Positions 1 to 9,171 are shown, numbered from the stretch's first letter. The stretch is DNA of 64,000 nt from Streptomyces griseus (GCF_900460065.1 NZ_UAVD01000026.1:124001-188000), one strand, 5' to 3'. Notes: generated by a model not told the origin, from the sequence alone. A program made the numbers and translations.

Positions 1-1
1 C

Positions 2-703
2 GTCGCCTTCGCGGGGACGGCGTTCCTGGCGGAGAACGCGGGCGAGGAGGAGTTCATCTTCGCCCAGCTCGCCGGGGACGTGCTCGGCGGCTGGGACTGG
101 ATCCTGCTGCTGGCCGTCGCCACCTCCGCGATCGCCTCGACGCAGACCACGATCATCCCGGCGTCCCGGACCGCCCTGTCCATGGCCCGCCGCCAGGCGC
201 TGCCGCGGCACTTCGGGCACATCAGCCCCCGGTTCCGCACCCCGGACGTCAGTACCTGGTGGGTCGCCGGGATCGCCATCGCCTGGTACGTGGTGGTCAA
301 CCAGATCTCCGCCAACGCCCTCTTCGACTCGCTCACCGCGCTGTCCCTGCTGATCGCCTTCTACTACGCGCTCACCGGGGTGGCCTGCGCCGTCTACTAC
401 CGGCGCCACCTCACCGAGAGCGTGCGCAACTTCCTGCTCATCGGCCTCGGCCCGGTGGTCGGGGCGGGACTGCTGACCTGGCTGCTGGTGCGCTCGGTCA
501 TCGACATGTCCGACCCGGCCAACTCCTACAGCGGCACCTCCTGGTTCGGCCTCGGCCCGCCCCTCGTCATCGGCATCGTGATCTCCCTCGTCGGGGTGGT
601 CCTCATGGTGGTGTGGCGGCTGCGGGACGCGGTGTTCTGGCAGGAGCGGCCGGGGGTCGCGGACCCGGACCTGGTGCGCGCCACCACCCGGAAGGAACGC
701 TGA
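2..703 (+). CDS. APC-family amino acid permease, C-terminal part (5' end outside window)
   Basis: The reading frame is open from the left edge to a TGA, giving 233 residues of an integral membrane protein. It shows the Gly/Ala/Ser-rich and hydrophobic segments of the amino acid-polyamine-organocation (APC) superfamily, including the stretch 'TSAIASTQTTIIPASR' typical of the TM8 region and about five later membrane helices. The family imports or exchanges amino acids at the cytoplasmic membrane; the substrate cannot be told. It ends one base before the start of the universal stress protein gene, so the two are probably cotranscribed. Confidence 0.8.
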   Translation, partial: VAFAGTAFLAENAGEEEFIFAQLAGDVLGGWDWILLLAVATSAIASTQTTIIPASRTALSMARRQALPRHFGHISPRFRTPDVSTWWVAGIAIAWYVVVNQISANALFDSLTALSLLIAFYYALTGVACAVYYRRHLTESVRNFLLIGLGPVVGAGLLTWLLVRSVIDMSDPANSYSGTSWFGLGPPLVIGIVISLVGVVLMVVWRLRDAVFWQERPGVADPDLVRATTRKER

Positions 704-704
704 G

Positions 705-1130
705 ATGTCGGTCGTCCTCGGCTACGACGAGTCCCCCGGCGCGGCCCGTGCCCTGCGCATCGCCATCGAGGTGGCGGCGGCGTACGGGGAGGAGCTGGTG
801 CTCGTCTACGGGGCCGCCGCCCCCGGGCTGCGCGACGGGGCGGAGTACCGCAGCCACTACGAAGCGATCCGGCAGGCCGGCCGCACCGGCCTGGAGCACG
901 CCCTCACCGCCGCCGAGGAGGCGGGCGTACCGGCGAGCGTGGAGGTGCTGGACGAGAGCCCCGCGCAGGCCCTCCTGGAGGCCGCCGAACGGCACGGGGC
1001 CCGGGTCATCGTGGTCGGCACCTGGGGCGAGAGCCCGATGCGCGGGGCCCTGCTCGGCTCGACCCCCCACAAGCTGCTGCACATGTCCTCGATCCCGGTC
1101 CTGTGCGTACCGACCGAGGACAGCCCCTAG
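705..1130 (+). CDS. Universal stress protein (UspA family)
   Basis: 141 residues, the usual length of a single-domain Usp. The N-terminus 'VVLGYDESPGAARAL' is the family's first beta strand and helix. The C-terminal part 'VIVVGTWGESPMRGALLGSTPHKLLHMSSIPVLCV' contains the G-2x-G-9x-G(S/T)-like ATP-binding loop of ATP-binding Usps, with Trp in place of the more usual Arg. A Shine-Dalgarno-like GGAAGGAACG lies before the ATG, which follows the permease stop by one base. Usp domains act in the cytosol as stress-related nucleotide-binding proteins. Its function here may be tied to the cotranscribed permease; that is inference. Confidence 0.85.
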   Translation: MSVVLGYDESPGAARALRIAIEVAAAYGEELVLVYGAAAPGLRDGAEYRSHYEAIRQAGRTGLEHALTAAEEAGVPASVEVLDESPAQALLEAAERHGARVIVVGTWGESPMRGALLGSTPHKLLHMSSIPVLCVPTEDSP

Positions 1131-1134
1131 GGTC

Positions 1135-2361
1135 TCACCAGGCCTCGCCGGTCTCCGCCGTCCGGCCCGGCACGGCCCCGCCCCCGCCGTCTTCCTCCCG
1201 GCGCAGCAGCCGGAACGCCAGCAGCGGGAAGACCAGGACCGACACCATCGCGGCGGCGACCAGAGCGGCGGCCTCGCCCGCCCCGATCACCTTCTCGTCC
1301 AGGCCGATCGCGGTGATCGCGACCACCAGCGGCAGACAGGTGGACGAGAAGAGGCCGAGGGCGGCTCGCGGGGCGCGCCCGGTCAGGTCGCGCGGGGCCA
1401 GCAGATACGCCGGAACCCCGCGCACCAGCAGGAACAGCAGCAGGAAGACCGGCAGGAGCAGCAGCGGGCGCCCGCCGTCCAGGAGTGCCGCGAGGTCGAA
1501 GTCGATGCCCGTGACGATGTAGAAGAACGGCACGAGGAAGCCGAAGCCGATCGCCTCGACCCGCTCCAGGATCGCGTCGCTGCGCTCGGGCACCGCTCCC
1601 TGGAGCACGAGCCGGGTCAGCATCCCCGCGGCGAACGCGCCGAGCAGGGTGTCCAGGCCGAAGACATGGGCGAGCCCCAGCATTCCGGCGAGCAGCAGCA
1701 TCACGAAGCGGACCGCGAACTGGCCGCTGGAGTGCAGCGTCACGGCGATGATCCGGGCGAACCACGGCGGCCGGGGCCGCATCGCCCAGAACACCGCGCC
1801 CGCCGTGACGATCGCGAACACCGCCAGCACCGCGCTCGCCGCCCCCGGGCTCCGGCCGCTGAACAGCAGGGCCATCGCGATGATCGGCCCGAACTCCCCG
1901 ACCGACCCGAACGCCATCACCACCGAACCGAACCGCCCCTCCAGCCGCCCCGAGTCCCGCAGGATCGGCAGCACCGCGCCCAGCGCCGTACTGGTGAGCG
2001 CGGTGCCGATGACCAGACTCTTCGCCAGGTCCGCCCCGCTGAGCAGCAGCGCGACGCCGAGCCCGACGGCGAACGAGAGGACCCACGCCCCGCCGGCCCG
2101 GCGCAACGTGTCGCCGCGGACCTCGGCGAACCGGATCTCGTAACCCGCCAGGAAGATCAGCATCGACAGCCCGAGGTCGGACAGGGTGTCGATGACCTGG
2201 TCGTGGTGGGCCCAGCCGAGCACATCGGGCCCGGCCAGGACTCCGAGGACGATCTCGAAGATGACGACGGGGACCGGCAGCCACCGCCCGGTCGCGTAGC
2301 CGAGCAGCGGGGCGAGAACCGCCAGGGCCATGATCAGGACGAGGGTCCCGGGGTGCTCCAT
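1135..2361 (-). CDS. Cation:proton antiporter (CPA2 / KefB-like)
   Basis: 408 residues with about 11-12 hydrophobic helices and no visible C-terminal TrkA-N domain. The motif 'GAVLPILRDSG' after a Ser/Thr-rich segment and the 'IFLAGYEIRF' and 'LGAFAAGMLTRL' segments match the Na+/H+ exchanger domain of the CPA2 family, which exchanges Na+ or K+ for protons at the membrane. The C-terminus is a short acidic/glycine-rich tail. It converges on the universal stress protein gene, with stops only 4 bases apart. The ATG chosen has only a weak ribosome-binding site, so the start is not certain. Confidence 0.82.
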   Translation of the reverse strand: MEHPGTLVLIMALAVLAPLLGYATGRWLPVPVVIFEIVLGVLAGPDVLGWAHHDQVIDTLSDLGLSMLIFLAGYEIRFAEVRGDTLRRAGGAWVLSFAVGLGVALLLSGADLAKSLVIGTALTSTALGAVLPILRDSGRLEGRFGSVVMAFGSVGEFGPIIAMALLFSGRSPGAASAVLAVFAIVTAGAVFWAMRPRPPWFARIIAVTLHSSGQFAVRFVMLLLAGMLGLAHVFGLDTLLGAFAAGMLTRLVLQGAVPERSDAILERVEAIGFGFLVPFFYIVTGIDFDLAALLDGGRPLLLLPVFLLLFLLVRGVPAYLLAPRDLTGRAPRAALGLFSSTCLPLVVAITAIGLDEKVIGAGEAAALVAAAMVSVLVFPLLAFRLLRREEDGGGGAVPGRTAETGEAW

Positions 2362-2659
2362 CGCTCGTGTATAGCAAGGAACATCCAGGAATCAGCCGTT
2401 ATGACACCCCCGGGGCGGCGGCCCGGTCCGGACAGCGGGCGTCCCGGGCGGGCCGCTCCCCGGCCACCCGGAAGTCGCCGCCTTCCGGGTCCGGGCCGTC
2501 GGGGAAGGAGCCTTGCCGAACCGGGTCGCGCCGCCCGGCCGCCGCCGTCACCCGTTCCCCCGCACCGGCGTGCCGGGCGGCGGACCAAGCCGTTGAATGC
2601 GAAGTCCGAAGCGTCTCGGCCGGGGATCCGCGCCGGAGCGGGCAGGAAGCAGGCACCGC
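2362..2659. other. Divergent intergenic region (antiporter / MMPL)
   Basis: About 300 bp between two divergently transcribed genes. It must hold both promoters, but I could not place convincing -10/-35 elements. Open frames on both strands here are Arg/Pro/Gly-rich with no protein-like composition and are not reported as genes. Confidence 0.5.
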
Positions 2660-4927
2660 ATGCCCTCGTCACAGGCCCCCACCGACGGGAAGGCCACCCC
2701 ACGCCGCCGGGGCGCGCTGCGCCGCACCGGCGAATGGTGCGCCCGGCACTTCGTGACCGTCCTCGTCCTGTGGGTGGCAGCGCTCGCCGGGCTCCAGGTC
2801 CTCCAGCACGCGTACGGCGGCGACTACTCCGACGACTTCTCGCTGCCCGGCACCCAGTCCCAGGAGGGCCTCGACGTCCTGAAGGCGCACGCGCCGCAGG
2901 CGGGCGGCTACAACGCCCAAGTGGTGCTGCACGACGCGGACAAGCCGCTGACCTCGCTCTCCGACCAGGTCGCCACGGCCGTCGCCGACCTCCAGAAGCT
3001 CCCGGACGTGCTGTCCGCGCAGAACCCGCTCCCGCCGTCCGGCTCCACCCCGCCCCCGCCGCCCGACCCGAACACCGGCCCGCTCTCCACGGACGGGAAG
3101 ACCGCCTACATCACCATCCGGTTCAGCTCCCAGCCCTCCACCTTCGACCCGTCCTACCTGGACGGCGTCGACCGGGCGGTGCAGCCGCTGCGGTCGGCCG
3201 GGGCGACCGTGGAGTACGGCGGGTCGCTCGGCGAACTGGCCCGGCCCGAGCCGAGCGACCGCACCAGCGAGGCGATCGGCTTCGGGGTGGCGATCGTGGT
3301 CCTGCTGATCGGCTTCGGCAGCCTGCTGGCCGCCGTGCTGCCGCTGGTCACCGCCCTGGTCTGCGCCCTGTGCGGGCTGGCCCTGCTCGGCCTCTTCGCC
3401 GCAGCCGCGACCTTCGCGACCGTCTCCCCGACGCTCGCCACGATGATCGGCATCGGCGTCGGCATCGACTACGCCCTCTTCCTGGTCACCCGGCACCGGC
3501 AGAACCTCGTCGACGGCCAGGACCCGGTGACCGCCGCCGGGAACGCCGCAGCCACCAGCGGGCACGCGGTGCTGCTCTCCGGCTGCACGGTGATCATCGC
3601 GCTGTCGGGGCTGTGGGTCTCCGGCATCGGCTTCATCGGCAAACTCGGCCTGGCCGCGGCGGTCACCGTCGTCACCGCGGTGCTCGGCGCCCTCACCCTC
3701 GTACCGGCGGTCCTCGGTCTGATCGGCCGCCGTATCGACCGCGTGCGGGTGAGGAGACCGGTCGCCGAGACCGTCCCGGCCCCCGAGGGCGCGAAGCCCG
3801 GCGGCTGGCACCGGTACGCGCGGCGGGTGGAGCGGCGGCCGTGGTGGTTCCTGGCCGGCGGGGTGGTGGTGCTGGCCGTCCTGTCCTTCCCCCTCCTCTT
3901 CATCCAGCTCGGCCACATCGGCGACGGCGCCGACCCGAAGTCGTTCACCGACCGGCGCGCCTACGACCTGATGTCGAGCGCCTTCGGCCCCGGCTCCAAC
4001 GGCCCGCTGACCCTGGTGATCGACCAGACCAAGGTGTCCTCGTCCGACCGCTCCGCCCTCGCCGACCAGGCGCAGAAGGCGCTGACGGGCGTCCAGGACG
4101 CGGAGGTGATCACCCCGCTCACCGCCACCTCGGACGGGGACGTGCTGACCGCCACCGCCTACTCGGTGGCCGCGCCGCAGGACGGGCGGACGACGTCCCT
4201 GACGAACCGGCTCACCGACGACGTCCTGCCGCGGGCCGTCTCCGGCTACGACGCGAGCACCTACGTCACCGGCACGACCGCCGCCCAGGTCGACTTCCTG
4301 GACATCGTCTCCAGCAGGCTGCCGCTGATCATCGCGGTCGTCGTGGGCCTGGCGTTCCTGGTGATCCTGGCCGTCTTCCGGGGGCTGCTCGTCGCGGTGA
4401 AGGCCGCCGTGCTCAACGTCCTGTCGATCGCGGCCTCGTACGGGGTCGTGGTGGCCGTCTTCCAGTGGGGCTGGGGCGGTCCGGCCCTGGGGGTGTCGGG
4501 CGACGTCCCGATCGAGAGCTACGTCCCGATGATGATGTTCGCGATCGTCTTCGGGCTGAGCATGGACTACGAGATCTTCCTGCTCTCCCGCATCCACGAG
4601 GCGTGGGTGCGCACCGGGGACCCGCGCGCGAGCGTGGCGCACGCGCTGGAGATCACCGCCCGGGTCATCACCTGCGCGGCCCTGATCATGGTGAGCGTCT
4701 TCGCCGCCTTCGTCATCAGCGACAACATCGTCGTGAAGATGCTGGGGCTCGGGCTCGCCGCCAGCGTGCTCATCGACGCCACCGTCGTACGGCTGCTGCT
4801 GGTCCCCGCCGTGATGACCCTGCTCGGCCGGGCCGCCTGGTGGATCCCGGGCCCCCTGGACCGGATCCTGCCGCACCTGTCCGCCGAGGGCGGCGCGGAG
4901 CCGCCCGCCCCCACCGGGCGGGAGTGA
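2660..4927 (+). CDS. MMPL-family (RND superfamily) transporter
   Basis: 755 residues from the ATG preceded by AGGAAGCAGG. An in-frame upstream extension to 2597 is Arg-rich and unlikely. Two repeated halves are visible: a soluble loop, then a membrane block starting near residue 200 with 'GFGVAIVVLLIGFGSLLAA' and the 'GIGVGIDYALFLVTRHR' motif, and a second block ending with 'FGLSMDYEIFLLSRIHEAW'. The GxxxDY(A/E)(L/I)F motif, with its proton-relay Asp-Tyr, is the MMPL signature. Members export lipids or other hydrophobic compounds using proton motive force. The C-terminus is a short acidic tail. No regulator is adjacent, so the substrate is unknown. Confidence 0.88.
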   Translation: MPSSQAPTDGKATPRRRGALRRTGEWCARHFVTVLVLWVAALAGLQVLQHAYGGDYSDDFSLPGTQSQEGLDVLKAHAPQAGGYNAQVVLHDADKPLTSLSDQVATAVADLQKLPDVLSAQNPLPPSGSTPPPPPDPNTGPLSTDGKTAYITIRFSSQPSTFDPSYLDGVDRAVQPLRSAGATVEYGGSLGELARPEPSDRTSEAIGFGVAIVVLLIGFGSLLAAVLPLVTALVCALCGLALLGLFAAAATFATVSPTLATMIGIGVGIDYALFLVTRHRQNLVDGQDPVTAAGNAAATSGHAVLLSGCTVIIALSGLWVSGIGFIGKLGLAAAVTVVTAVLGALTLVPAVLGLIGRRIDRVRVRRPVAETVPAPEGAKPGGWHRYARRVERRPWWFLAGGVVVLAVLSFPLLFIQLGHIGDGADPKSFTDRRAYDLMSSAFGPGSNGPLTLVIDQTKVSSSDRSALADQAQKALTGVQDAEVITPLTATSDGDVLTATAYSVAAPQDGRTTSLTNRLTDDVLPRAVSGYDASTYVTGTTAAQVDFLDIVSSRLPLIIAVVVGLAFLVILAVFRGLLVAVKAAVLNVLSIAASYGVVVAVFQWGWGGPALGVSGDVPIESYVPMMMFAIVFGLSMDYEIFLLSRIHEAWVRTGDPRASVAHALEITARVITCAALIMVSVFAAFVISDNIVVKMLGLGLAASVLIDATVVRLLLVPAVMTLLGRAAWWIPGPLDRILPHLSAEGGAEPPAPTGRE

Positions 4928-4977
4928 CGCACACCACATAGCCCGGAGGGAACGCTTCCGCGCTCTAGGGTGTCAGG

Positions 4978-6063
4978 ATGCCTTCCCCCCTCACCTCCGA
5001 GCAGCCGCGCCCCACCGCCGCTGCCGGCGCCCCGGCGACCGGAACGCCGCCGCCCGCCGGCCGCGACCACTTCTTCGACAACGCGAAGTACCTGGCGATC
5101 GTGCTGGTGGCGATCGGGCACGCGTGGGAGCCCCTGCCCCCGGGCCGCCTCGTGGAAGCCGCGTACACCTTCGTCTACACCTTCCACATGCCCGTGTTCA
5201 TCCTGATAGCGGGCTATTTCTCGCGGAACTTCGAACTGCGGCCGGACCGGGTGTGGAAGCTGGTCACCAGCCTGCTGGTGCCGTACGTCCTGCTCGAAAT
5301 CCTCTACACGCTGTTCCACCGGGCGACCCGCGACCCGGACTTCGCCCTCTCGCTGCTGGAGCCCTACTGGCTGCTGTGGTTCCTGCCCGCCCTGTTCCTC
5401 TGGCGGCTGTCCACCCCGCTCTGGCAGACCGTGCGCTTCCCGGTGCTGGTCTCCCTCGCCATCGCCGCCCTGGCGACGGTGTCGCCGGCCGCCGACGGAA
5501 GCCTCCAGATCCAGCGCATCCTGCAGTTCCTGCCGTTCTACGTCCTCGGCCTGCGGCTGCGCCCGGAACACTTCGCGGCTCTCCGCTCCACCTGGGTGCG
5601 GATCGTCTCGATCCCGGTGTTCGTGGCGGGGATGCTGCTGGCGTACTGGCTGGTGCCCCGGACCTCGACCTCGTGGTTCTTCCGCAAGAACAGCACCGAG
5701 GAGCTCAGCGTCTCCGAGTGGACGGGCCCGACCGCCACGCTCCTGCTGTTCGCCGCCGCGATCGTGCTGGGCGCGTGCTTCCTCTCCTGGGTGCCCAAGG
5801 GCCGCAGCTGGCTGACCACGCTCGGCATGTGCACGCTGTACGGGTACCTGCTCCACGGCTTCGTCGTCCGGGGCCTGCGGTACGGCGGCTTCTACGACGA
5901 CCCGTTCTTCGACACCACCATGGGCACGGTCGCCGTCACCCTGGGGGCGGTCGTCATGATCACCCTGCTCTGCACGCCGCCGGTCCGGTGGCTGCTGCGC
6001 CCGCTGCTGGAGCCGCGCATGGCGTGGGCCCGGCAGAAGCCACCGGCCGCCCGCGCGTCCTGA
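4978..6063 (+). CDS. Acyltransferase family 3 membrane protein
   Basis: 361 residues. After a Pro-rich N-terminus, 'DHFFDNAKYLAIVLVAIGHAWEPL' starts the acyltransferase-3 fold with its conserved His. About ten membrane helices follow, including 'TFHMPVFILIAGYFSRNF', which is typical of the family. These enzymes O-acylate cell-surface sugars or secondary metabolites at the cytoplasmic membrane; the acceptor here is unknown. The gene begins 50 bp after the MMPL gene on the same strand and could be cotranscribed with it. Confidence 0.82.
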   Translation: MPSPLTSEQPRPTAAAGAPATGTPPPAGRDHFFDNAKYLAIVLVAIGHAWEPLPPGRLVEAAYTFVYTFHMPVFILIAGYFSRNFELRPDRVWKLVTSLLVPYVLLEILYTLFHRATRDPDFALSLLEPYWLLWFLPALFLWRLSTPLWQTVRFPVLVSLAIAALATVSPAADGSLQIQRILQFLPFYVLGLRLRPEHFAALRSTWVRIVSIPVFVAGMLLAYWLVPRTSTSWFFRKNSTEELSVSEWTGPTATLLLFAAAIVLGACFLSWVPKGRSWLTTLGMCTLYGYLLHGFVVRGLRYGGFYDDPFFDTTMGTVAVTLGAVVMITLLCTPPVRWLLRPLLEPRMAWARQKPPAARAS

Positions 6064-6094
6064 GACGCCGAACGGCCGGGATCCGGCGGGAGGT

Positions 6095-6292
6095 TCAGTC
6101 CACGATGATGTTGTGGCCGAGGACCGCGACGTGCTCCAGCACGTCCTCCAGCGGATCGTCGATCTGGCCCGTCGCGATCAGGGCCACCTGCGGGCCGTTG
6201 TGAGCGTCGGTGTGCGTCTCGTCGGCGTGCGCTGCGGTGGCGGGCAGTACGGCCGCCACCACCGTCACGCCCAACGCGGTCAGCTTCCTCAT
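6095..6292 (-). CDS. Small secreted protein with signal peptide
   Basis: About 65 residues if translation starts at the Met before Arg-Lys-Leu; codons up to 6307 could extend it by five residues. It has a clear Sec signal peptide: a basic MRKL start, a hydrophobic VTVVAAVLPATA core and an A-H-A cleavage site. The mature part is about 45 residues, acidic and His-rich, with no recognised domain and no cysteines. The family is unknown to me. It lies immediately beyond a strong hairpin that probably insulates it from the upstream operon. Confidence 0.55.
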   Translation of the reverse strand: MRKLTALGVTVVAAVLPATAAHADETHTDAHNGPQVALIATGQIDDPLEDVLEHVAVLGHNIIVD

Positions 6293-6312
6293 CATGGCGG
6301 CGATCATCGCAC

Positions 6313-6345
6313 GCCCCGCGACGCCGGAAGCCGGCGTCGCGGGGC
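6313..6345 (-). terminator. Perfect 15-bp hairpin, probable terminator
   Basis: GCCCCGCGACGCCGG and its exact complement are separated by a 3-nt loop. It lies just downstream of the SCO5918-type gene (stop at 6359) on the minus strand and just upstream of the small secreted protein gene. There is no U-tract, as is common for actinobacterial terminators. Confidence 0.65.
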
Positions 6346-6358
6346 GGGAAAGCAGGGC

Positions 6359-6721
6359 TCAGACCCCGTCCGCCCGGGGCGCGGAGACCGCTCCGGGTGC
6401 CCCGCTCCGCACCTCGGCCGGAGTTCCCAGGAGCGCGGAGGCCGTCTCCAGCGGGGTGCGGGCGGGGGCAGGCGCGGGCACGGCCGCCTCAGCGGTACGA
6501 CAGGTGAAACCGAGCCTGGACAGCGCCCGGACCACCTCGGCGGAGCTGAAGTCCCGGCGGTCCTGCCGGGTGATGACCTCACCCACCTGCTTGACGGGGT
6601 AGACCCGTCGGCTGATGACCACCGCGTCGCCGGTGACGGGCTCGGGCTTGATGCCCCTCATCGAGTCCTCCACCTCGTTCTTGAACAGATCGAAGGGGAA
6701 GCGGGCGATGACACAGCGCAT
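6359..6721 (-). CDS. SCO5918-type conserved protein
   Basis: 120 residues. The N-terminal 55-60 residues (MRCVIARFPFDLFKNEVEDS followed by a stretch containing 'PVTGDAVVISRRVYPVKQVGEVITRQDRRDFSSAEVVRAL') are strongly conserved in Streptomyces next to a DEAD-box helicase and cold-shock gene, as I remember it. The C-terminal half is Ala/Pro-rich and looks disordered. Function is unknown. The position 97 nt downstream of the helicase on the same strand suggests a shared transcript and a role in cold or RNA metabolism; that is inference. Confidence 0.7.
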   Translation of the reverse strand: MRCVIARFPFDLFKNEVEDSMRGIKPEPVTGDAVVISRRVYPVKQVGEVITRQDRRDFSSAEVVRALSRLGFTCRTAEAAVPAPAPARTPLETASALLGTPAEVRSGAPGAVSAPRADGV

Positions 6722-6818
6722 GGTTCCTCAGCAGGGGTCGAGTGCACGGAGGGACGTGAAGGAGCACGGACGAGGGGCCCGGGTGCACGCACCGGCGGCG
6801 GACCGCCGGCCGCACGGA

Positions 6819-8384
6819 TCACGCGGCGCGGTTGTTCCGGCGCTGCGCGGCGGCCGCACGGGCCTCGGGCGTCGGCACACCGGGACGGCCGCGCCGGGAC
6901 GGGGCCCCGCCGCCGCGCTTGGTGCCGCGCCCCATGAACGCGGCGCCGCCGCGGCTGCCGCGCTCCTTGGGCGGGGCGGAGACGACGACCGGGACGCCGG
7001 AGGGCGCCTGCGCACCGGTGATCCGGCTCAGCTCGGCCTCGCCGGAGCGGACCTGGGCGATCTGCGGGGTGATCCCGGCGTCCGCCATCAGCCGGGTCAT
7101 CTCGCGGCGCTGGTTCGGCAGCACCAGCGTGACGACGCTGCCGGACTCCCCGGCGCGGGCGGTCCGGCCGCCGCGGTGCAGGTAGTCCTTGTGGTCGCTC
7201 GGCGGGTCCACGTTGACGACCAGGTCGAGGTTGTCGACGTGGATGCCGCGCGCCGCGACGTTGGTGGCGACCAGCACCGTGACGTGCCCGGTCTTGAACC
7301 GCTCCAGGGTGCGGGTGCGCTGCGGCTGGGACTTGCCCCCGTGCAGCGCCGCCGCCCGGACCCCGCTGTGCAGCAGGTGATCGGTGAGCTTGTCCACCGC
7401 GTGCTTGGTGTCCAGGAACATGATCACGCGGCCGTCGCGGGCCGCGATCTCCGTCGTGGTGGCGTACTTGTCCGCGCCCTGGACGTACAGGACGTGGTGC
7501 TCCATCGTCGTGACGGCGCCCGCGGCCGGGTCGACGGAGTGCACGACCGGGTCCTTCAGATACGTGCGGACCAGCAGGTCGACGTTGCGGTCCAGGGTGG
7601 CCGAGAACAGCATCCGCTGCCCGTCGGGGTTGACCTGGTCGAGCAGCTCGGTGACCTGCGGCATGAAGCCCATGTCGGCCATCTGGTCGGCCTCGTCGAG
7701 GACGGTGATGGTGACCCGGTCCAGCCGGCAGTCGCCGCGCTCGATCAGGTCCTTGAGGCGGCCCGGCGTCGCGACGACGACCTCGGCCCCGCCGCGCAGC
7801 GCTCCGGCCTGGCGGCCGATGGACATGCCGCCGACCACGGTGGCGATGCGCAGCTTCAGCGACCGGGCGTACGGGGTGAGCGCGTCGGTGACCTGCTGGG
7901 CCAGCTCCCGGGTGGGGACGAGCACCAGGGCGAGCGGGCGCTTGGCGTCGGCGCGGCGGCCGGCGGTGCGGGCCAGCAGCGCGAGGCCGAAGGCCAGCGT
8001 CTTGCCCGAGCCGGTGCGACCGCGGCCCAGGACGTCCCGGCCGGCCAGCGAGTTCGGCAGGGTGGCCGCCTGGATCGGGAAGGGCACGGTCATGCCCTCG
8101 GCGACCAGCGCCGCCTTCAGCGGAGCGGGCATCTCCAGCTCGCCGAAGGTCTCGGCGGCGGGGAGGGCCGGGGTGACCGTCACCGGCAGGGCGAACTCGC
8201 CCTTGACGCCGGAGGCGGAGCGGCGGCCGTAGCCACCGGACCGGCCGGAGCCGCCGGAGCGCTTGGGTCCGCCGCCGAAGCCCGCGGCGCGGCGCTCTCC
8301 GCCGCCACCGGAGTAACGGGGGGCGCCGCCGGAGCGGGTGCGGGAAAAACGGTCGTTCGAGCGGGGGGTGCGTTCGCGGTTCAT
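6819..8384 (-). CDS. DEAD-box RNA helicase
   Basis: 521 residues. It has an Arg/Gly-rich N-terminus (residues 1-60), a Q motif around 'PFPIQAATLPNSLAG' (101-115), Walker A 'GRTGSGKT' (122-129), 'PTREL' (157-161), DEAD at 230-233, SAT at 261-263 and a second RecA domain ending in HRGGRTARAG (about 395-405). A basic C-terminal tail follows. These enzymes unwind short RNA duplexes and are typically cold-induced. The gene follows a CspA-like gene on the same strand with 245 nt between them that contain overlapping hairpins, which fits regulation by transcript structure. Confidence 0.93.
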   Translation of the reverse strand: MNRERTPRSNDRFSRTRSGGAPRYSGGGGERRAAGFGGGPKRSGGSGRSGGYGRRSASGVKGEFALPVTVTPALPAAETFGELEMPAPLKAALVAEGMTVPFPIQAATLPNSLAGRDVLGRGRTGSGKTLAFGLALLARTAGRRADAKRPLALVLVPTRELAQQVTDALTPYARSLKLRIATVVGGMSIGRQAGALRGGAEVVVATPGRLKDLIERGDCRLDRVTITVLDEADQMADMGFMPQVTELLDQVNPDGQRMLFSATLDRNVDLLVRTYLKDPVVHSVDPAAGAVTTMEHHVLYVQGADKYATTTEIAARDGRVIMFLDTKHAVDKLTDHLLHSGVRAAALHGGKSQPQRTRTLERFKTGHVTVLVATNVAARGIHVDNLDLVVNVDPPSDHKDYLHRGGRTARAGESGSVVTLVLPNQRREMTRLMADAGITPQIAQVRSGEAELSRITGAQAPSGVPVVVSAPPKERGSRGGAAFMGRGTKRGGGAPSRRGRPGVPTPEARAAAAQRRNNRAA

Positions 8385-8549
8385 TCAGAACCTTTCCTCG
8401 ATGGGGCACGTATCGAGGGATTCTTTTTCGGGAAGCGACCGTGAACGGCACCCAGAATCGCAAGAACGAGCCGATGAAATGACAAAAGAAAACGAAGCCC
8501 GGCCGCCGGGAAAAAGTGCACCGGACGCGGCTCCGTCGAGGGGCGCGCG

Positions 8550-8604
8550 GTGCGGGCCCCGGAAACGACAACGAGCCGGGGCCCGCACCCCAAGGTGCGG
8601 GCCC
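8550..8604 (-). terminator. Two overlapping alternative hairpins between csp and helicase
   Basis: Three related blocks lie here: 8550-8562 (GTGCGGGCCCCGG), 8576-8588 (its exact complement) and 8594-8604 (GGTGCGGGCCC, again complementary to 8579-8589). The middle block can pair with either neighbour: a 13-bp stem with a 13-nt loop, or an 11-bp stem with a CCAA loop. On the minus strand this is just past the csp stop and upstream of the helicase, so it can serve as csp terminator or as an attenuator for the helicase. Confidence 0.65.
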
Positions 8605-8629
8605 CAGCTGCGCCGTACTGCCCGAGTGA

Positions 8630-8833
8630 TCAGGCGGGGGTGATGTTCTCGGCCTGCGGGCCCTTCTGGCCCTGCGTGACGTCGAAGTTCACCTTCTGGC
8701 CCTCCTGCAGCTCACGGAAGCCGGAGGCGGCGATGTTGGAGTAGTGGGCGAAGACGTCGGCGCCGCCGCCGTCCTGCTCGATGAAGCCGAAGCCCTTTTC
8801 CGAGTTGAACCACTTCACGGTTCCAGTAGCCAT
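8630..8833 (-). CDS. CspA-family cold shock protein
   Basis: 67 residues, the standard length. RNP1 'KGFGFIEQ' and RNP2-like 'VFAHYSNI' motifs are present in a single OB-fold, starting [14 protein letters not shown] good ribosome-binding site (AAGGAG) precedes the ATG; in-frame codons further upstream belong to the leader. The protein binds single-stranded RNA/DNA and acts as an RNA chaperone. It heads the block that continues into the DEAD-box helicase. A Streptomyces genome has several paralogues, so I give no symbol. Confidence 0.95.
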   Translation of the reverse strand: MATGTVKWFNSEKGFGFIEQDGGGADVFAHYSNIAASGFRELQEGQKVNFDVTQGQKGPQAENITPA

Positions 8834-9171
8834 GTCATATCTCCTTAGGGGCAGAGCCCGCGGGCCCACACTGTGCGGGCCCCACGTCGCGCGATGATTA
8901 CCCCGTCCGGAAGAACACCGGAAATACAAAAGCATGCCCGCCGACATCTGACCGGCAAGAACACTTGAAGTTTTGGGAACCACAACTGCAACTGAGATCA
9001 ACACTAGCACGGTGGGTACGGAAGATGCGGGTGCCTTATATCACCGGCCGTGTCGGAACAGACCGGGAAGAGAAAAGCCTCATCGCGCATTGCGCGAAAT
9101 TCTGTGCTGGCGAATACAGATATCCGCCCGGGGTCGCCGGCGGCCCGGCGTGGCCGGTGGCGCGGCGCCCG
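8834..9171 (-). promoter_or_regulatory. Long leader and promoter region of the cold shock gene
   Basis: 338 bp with no credible gene. Read on the minus strand it carries a TAGTGT -10-like element near 9003-9008. An mRNA leader of roughly 150 nt would follow, including a hairpin-forming GGGCCCGCAC..GTGGGCCC segment close to the AAGGAG site. Long structured 5' leaders are usual for cold shock genes. The exact start point is inference. Confidence 0.4.

Noticed and set aside
259..4941. A very long plus-strand open frame spanning several genes
   Set aside because: It is Arg/Pro/Gly-rich and overlaps three well-supported genes; a by-product of high GC.
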